Positions 13,409-14,745 of a DNA stretch of 14,745 bases are shown here, piece after piece. Within the stretch, counting starts at the first letter, position 1. The number at the start of each line of letters is the position of its first letter. Position numbers and translations under genes: made by a program. Origin of the DNA: Nocardiopsaceae bacterium (GTDB lineage: Bacteria; Actinomycetota; Actinomycetes; Streptosporangiales; Streptosporangiaceae); assembly GCA_031254715.1 (NCBI GenBank), contig JAIRTY010000389.1, positions 1-14,745 of the forward strand, read 5' to 3'. Under the pieces are notes generated by a model. That model made no database searches and was not told the origin of the DNA. It saw only the letters and a list, made by a program, of their open reading frames with translations.

Positions 13409-13888
13409 ATGCCGCGCCCAGCGCACCCGGCCGGACAGCCTGTACCGGCCCGGGAGCCTGCACCGGCCGGAGAGCCTGCACCGGCCCGGGAGCCTGCACC
13501 GCGCTTGCCGGCCATCAGGATGCTTGGCCAGCTCGCCGCCTTCCTGCAGGAACTAGCCGTCCTCGCGGCGGCTGGGTACTGGGGCTTCAGCCTGCCAGCG
13601 GGCCTGGCCGTGCGGCTGATCGCGATGCTGGCGGCCCCGGCCCTGCTCGCGTTCGGGTGGGGGATGCTGGCGGCGCCCCGGGCGCGGGTGGTCCTGCCGG
13701 GCTGGGCCCGCACCGGGTTCGTGACCGCCTGGTTCGCGGCGGGTGCCGTTGCCCTAGCCGCCGCCGGTGCCAGCTGGCTGGCGGTCGCGCTGGCCGTGGC
13801 GTTCGTCGTGAGCAAGTTCTTGCTCGGGATGTGGCCGGCCAGCGGCCCGCCGGCCTTCCGCCAGGACCCGCCCCCCGAGACCCGCTAG
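13409..13888 (+). CDS. Small YrdB/DUF2568-type membrane protein with a proline-rich repeat N-terminus
   Basis: 159 aa. Four hydrophobic segments at roughly 41-60, 66-87, 103-121 and 122-141 predict an integral membrane protein. The pattern FLQELAVLAAAGYWGF, then a second helix ending in WGMLAAPRARVVLP, matches the small DUF2568 (YrdB) family, which has no known function. Residues 11-33 are an extra, probably disordered head made of PAPARE/PAPAGE repeats. ATG 13409 is two bases after the upstream stop and has AGGA nine bases before it; ATG 13520 (Met38) would give the family's normal length without the repeat head and remains possible. It ends 5 bp from the converging PHP gene. Confidence 0.75.
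   Translation: MPRPAHPAGQPVPAREPAPAGEPAPAREPAPRLPAIRMLGQLAAFLQELAVLAAAGYWGFSLPAGLAVRLIAMLAAPALLAFGWGMLAAPRARVVLPGWARTGFVTAWFAAGAVALAAAGASWLAVALAVAFVVSKFLLGMWPASGPPAFRQDPPPETR
13439..13500 (+). repeat. 18-bp tandem repeat encoding PAPARE units
   Basis: Units at 13439-13456, 13457-13474 and 13475-13492 plus a partial unit to 13500, consensus CCTGCACCGGCCCGGGAG with few changes. Each encodes six residues (PVPARE, PAPAGE, PAPARE, PAP). The period is a multiple of three. Confidence 0.85.
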
Positions 13889-13893
13889 CTCAC

Positions 13894-14745
13894 CTAGCCG
13901 GTCAGCGCGACCGTGGCACCGGAATCGTCGAGCAGCCGGTGGCAGCCGCTGCCGCCAGGGAAGGCCGCCAGCGGCCCCGGTACCCGGGCCCGCGGGCCGT
14001 CCGGGCCCGCCAGCACCGTTCCTTCCGCGTCGATGGCCAGCAGCTCATCTCCGGCGCGCAGCAGCAGCGGCCCATCCCGCCGGGCAGAGATCGCGGTCCG
14101 CCCTGCCCGCAGGCCAGCCAGCACCGCGTCCGGCCCGTCACCCTCGCACTCCACCCAGGTAGTGGGGGAACCGGGCGGCGCGTCGGAGCCGGGCCGGTGC
14201 CAGTCGCTGCCGCCGACCGGCACCGCCGCCGGGTCCCACGCCAGCCACCAGGCCAGGGTCGAGGTCCAGCGCAGGTCCAGCCAGCTCCAGTGCCACACCT
14301 CCACCAGCGGGGGACGGCGGTCCATCGGCAGGGTCCAGCTGCACTCCCCGCCGACCGGGTGGTTCACCGACAGCAGTGCGCCCTGCCGTTCGGCCGACTC
14401 CAGCCAAGCCCCGGCCGGCTCGCGGAAGTCGATCCATTCGGTGGCGCCCACCGCCCCGGCGTGCCCGCCGGCGGCAGTGACCTCCTGGCCGGGCAGCAGG
14501 CTGATCCCGTACCGGGCGGCGGCAGCGGGAAGCTCGGCCTGGTGGCTGATCGTGTTGTGGTCGGTCACCGCCAGGAAGTCCAGGCCCTGCGTAACCGCGA
14601 ACCTGGCCAGTTCCTGGACCGTCATCACACCGTCCGAATGCGCGGTGTGGGAGTGCAGGTCCCCGGCCAGCCACCGGCGGCCGTCGCTGGCAGGCAGGTT
14701 GCGCCGGGGCGGCCGCTCCGGCCGCGGGGGCGGCGGCCCGGCGGG
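13894..14745 (-). CDS. PHP-domain metallohydrolase (CehA/McbA-like), 5' end outside the window
   Basis: 283 residues are visible, entering from the right edge. PHP metal motifs are present in order: DLHSHTAHSDG (H31, H33, H36, D38 counted from the window edge), AVTDHNT (D62, H63), GQEVTA (E88), SVNHPVG (H129) and GGSDWHRPG (D181, H183). These are the ligands of the trinuclear metal site of PHP phosphoesterases/esterases. Length and the WLAGDLHSHT start resemble the CehA/McbA group (carbaryl-type hydrolases and uncharacterised actinobacterial relatives), not the PHP domain of DNA polymerase. An internal GTG-ATG at 14628-14623 would cut off the essential first motif and is rejected as start. 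Upstream residues at the edge are Pro/Arg-rich, so the real start is probably not far beyond. Substrate unknown. Confidence 0.85.
   Translation of the reverse strand, partial: PAGPPPPRPERPPRRNLPASDGRRWLAGDLHSHTAHSDGVMTVQELARFAVTQGLDFLAVTDHNTISHQAELPAAAARYGISLLPGQEVTAAGGHAGAVGATEWIDFREPAGAWLESAERQGALLSVNHPVGGECSWTLPMDRRPPLVEVWHWSWLDLRWTSTLAWWLAWDPAAVPVGGSDWHRPGSDAPPGSPTTWVECEGDGPDAVLAGLRAGRTAISARRDGPLLLRAGDELLAIDAEGTVLAGPDGPRARVPGPLAAFPGGSGCHRLLDDSGATVALTG

Noticed and set aside
1..14745. CRISPR array, tRNA, rRNA or intact insertion sequence
   Set aside because: No regularly spaced repeat-spacer pattern, cloverleaf, ribosomal sequence or transposase motif was seen on either strand.

Overview
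The window is very GC-rich (strongly G/C third codon positions, many GTG starts, ATGA/GTGA overlaps) and codes for the AdnAB helicase-nuclease, an LLM-type F420 enzyme and a Ddn-like F420 protein. This points to a high-GC actinomycete (Actinobacteria/Actinomycetota); I would not name a genus from this stretch.

Layout, left to right. (1) 1-126: 3' end of an MGMT-family (alkyltransferase-like) gene. (2) 216-7135: the adnA-adnB operon, two UvrD-like motors each fused to a RecB-like nuclease. It is translationally coupled and preceded by a sequence resembling the LexA-independent DNA-damage promoter (RecA-NDp/PafBC type), placed to give a leaderless adnA mRNA. (3) 7156-7608: a wrecked antitoxin/MazF-type toxin locus. 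The antitoxin ORF is intact, but the toxin is split into a 5' piece on the minus strand and a 3' piece on the plus strand, on opposite sides of the antitoxin. Flipping the segment between two 7-bp inverted repeats rejoins the pieces in frame. (4) 7634-8749 (minus): an acetamidase/formamidase family gene, divergent from (5) 8804-11331: an M20 dipeptidase-like gene overlapping nudC (NADH pyrophosphatase / NAD-cap decapping family). (6) 11332-11813: a gene-poor stretch with a terminator-like hairpin at the nudC stop, a C-rich/G-poor tract with 13-bp tandem repeats, and a lower-GC island with two large inverted repeats. One of these can form a 22-bp RNA stem on the plus strand. (7) 11814-12776 (minus): an LLM-class oxidoreductase, divergent from (8) 12957-13888: a Ddn-like deazaflavin-dependent nitroreductase-family protein followed by a small YrdB/DUF2568-type membrane protein. 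The 180-bp divergent region holds a perfect palindrome and three copies of a near-palindromic 12-mer, which looks like an operator region. (9) 13894-14745 (minus, 5' end outside the window): a PHP-domain metallohydrolase.

Functionally the left half is DNA-damage repair (MGMT-like protein, AdnAB), the middle is amide/peptide hydrolysis and NAD(H) metabolism, and the right is F420-linked redox enzymes plus a PHP hydrolase. Most genes are ordinary actinobacterial families. The most unusual content is the inverted toxin locus, the structured intergenic island, the operator cluster, and in-frame low-complexity repeats expanding linkers in at least four genes. I saw no complete mobile element, tRNA, rRNA or CRISPR array.
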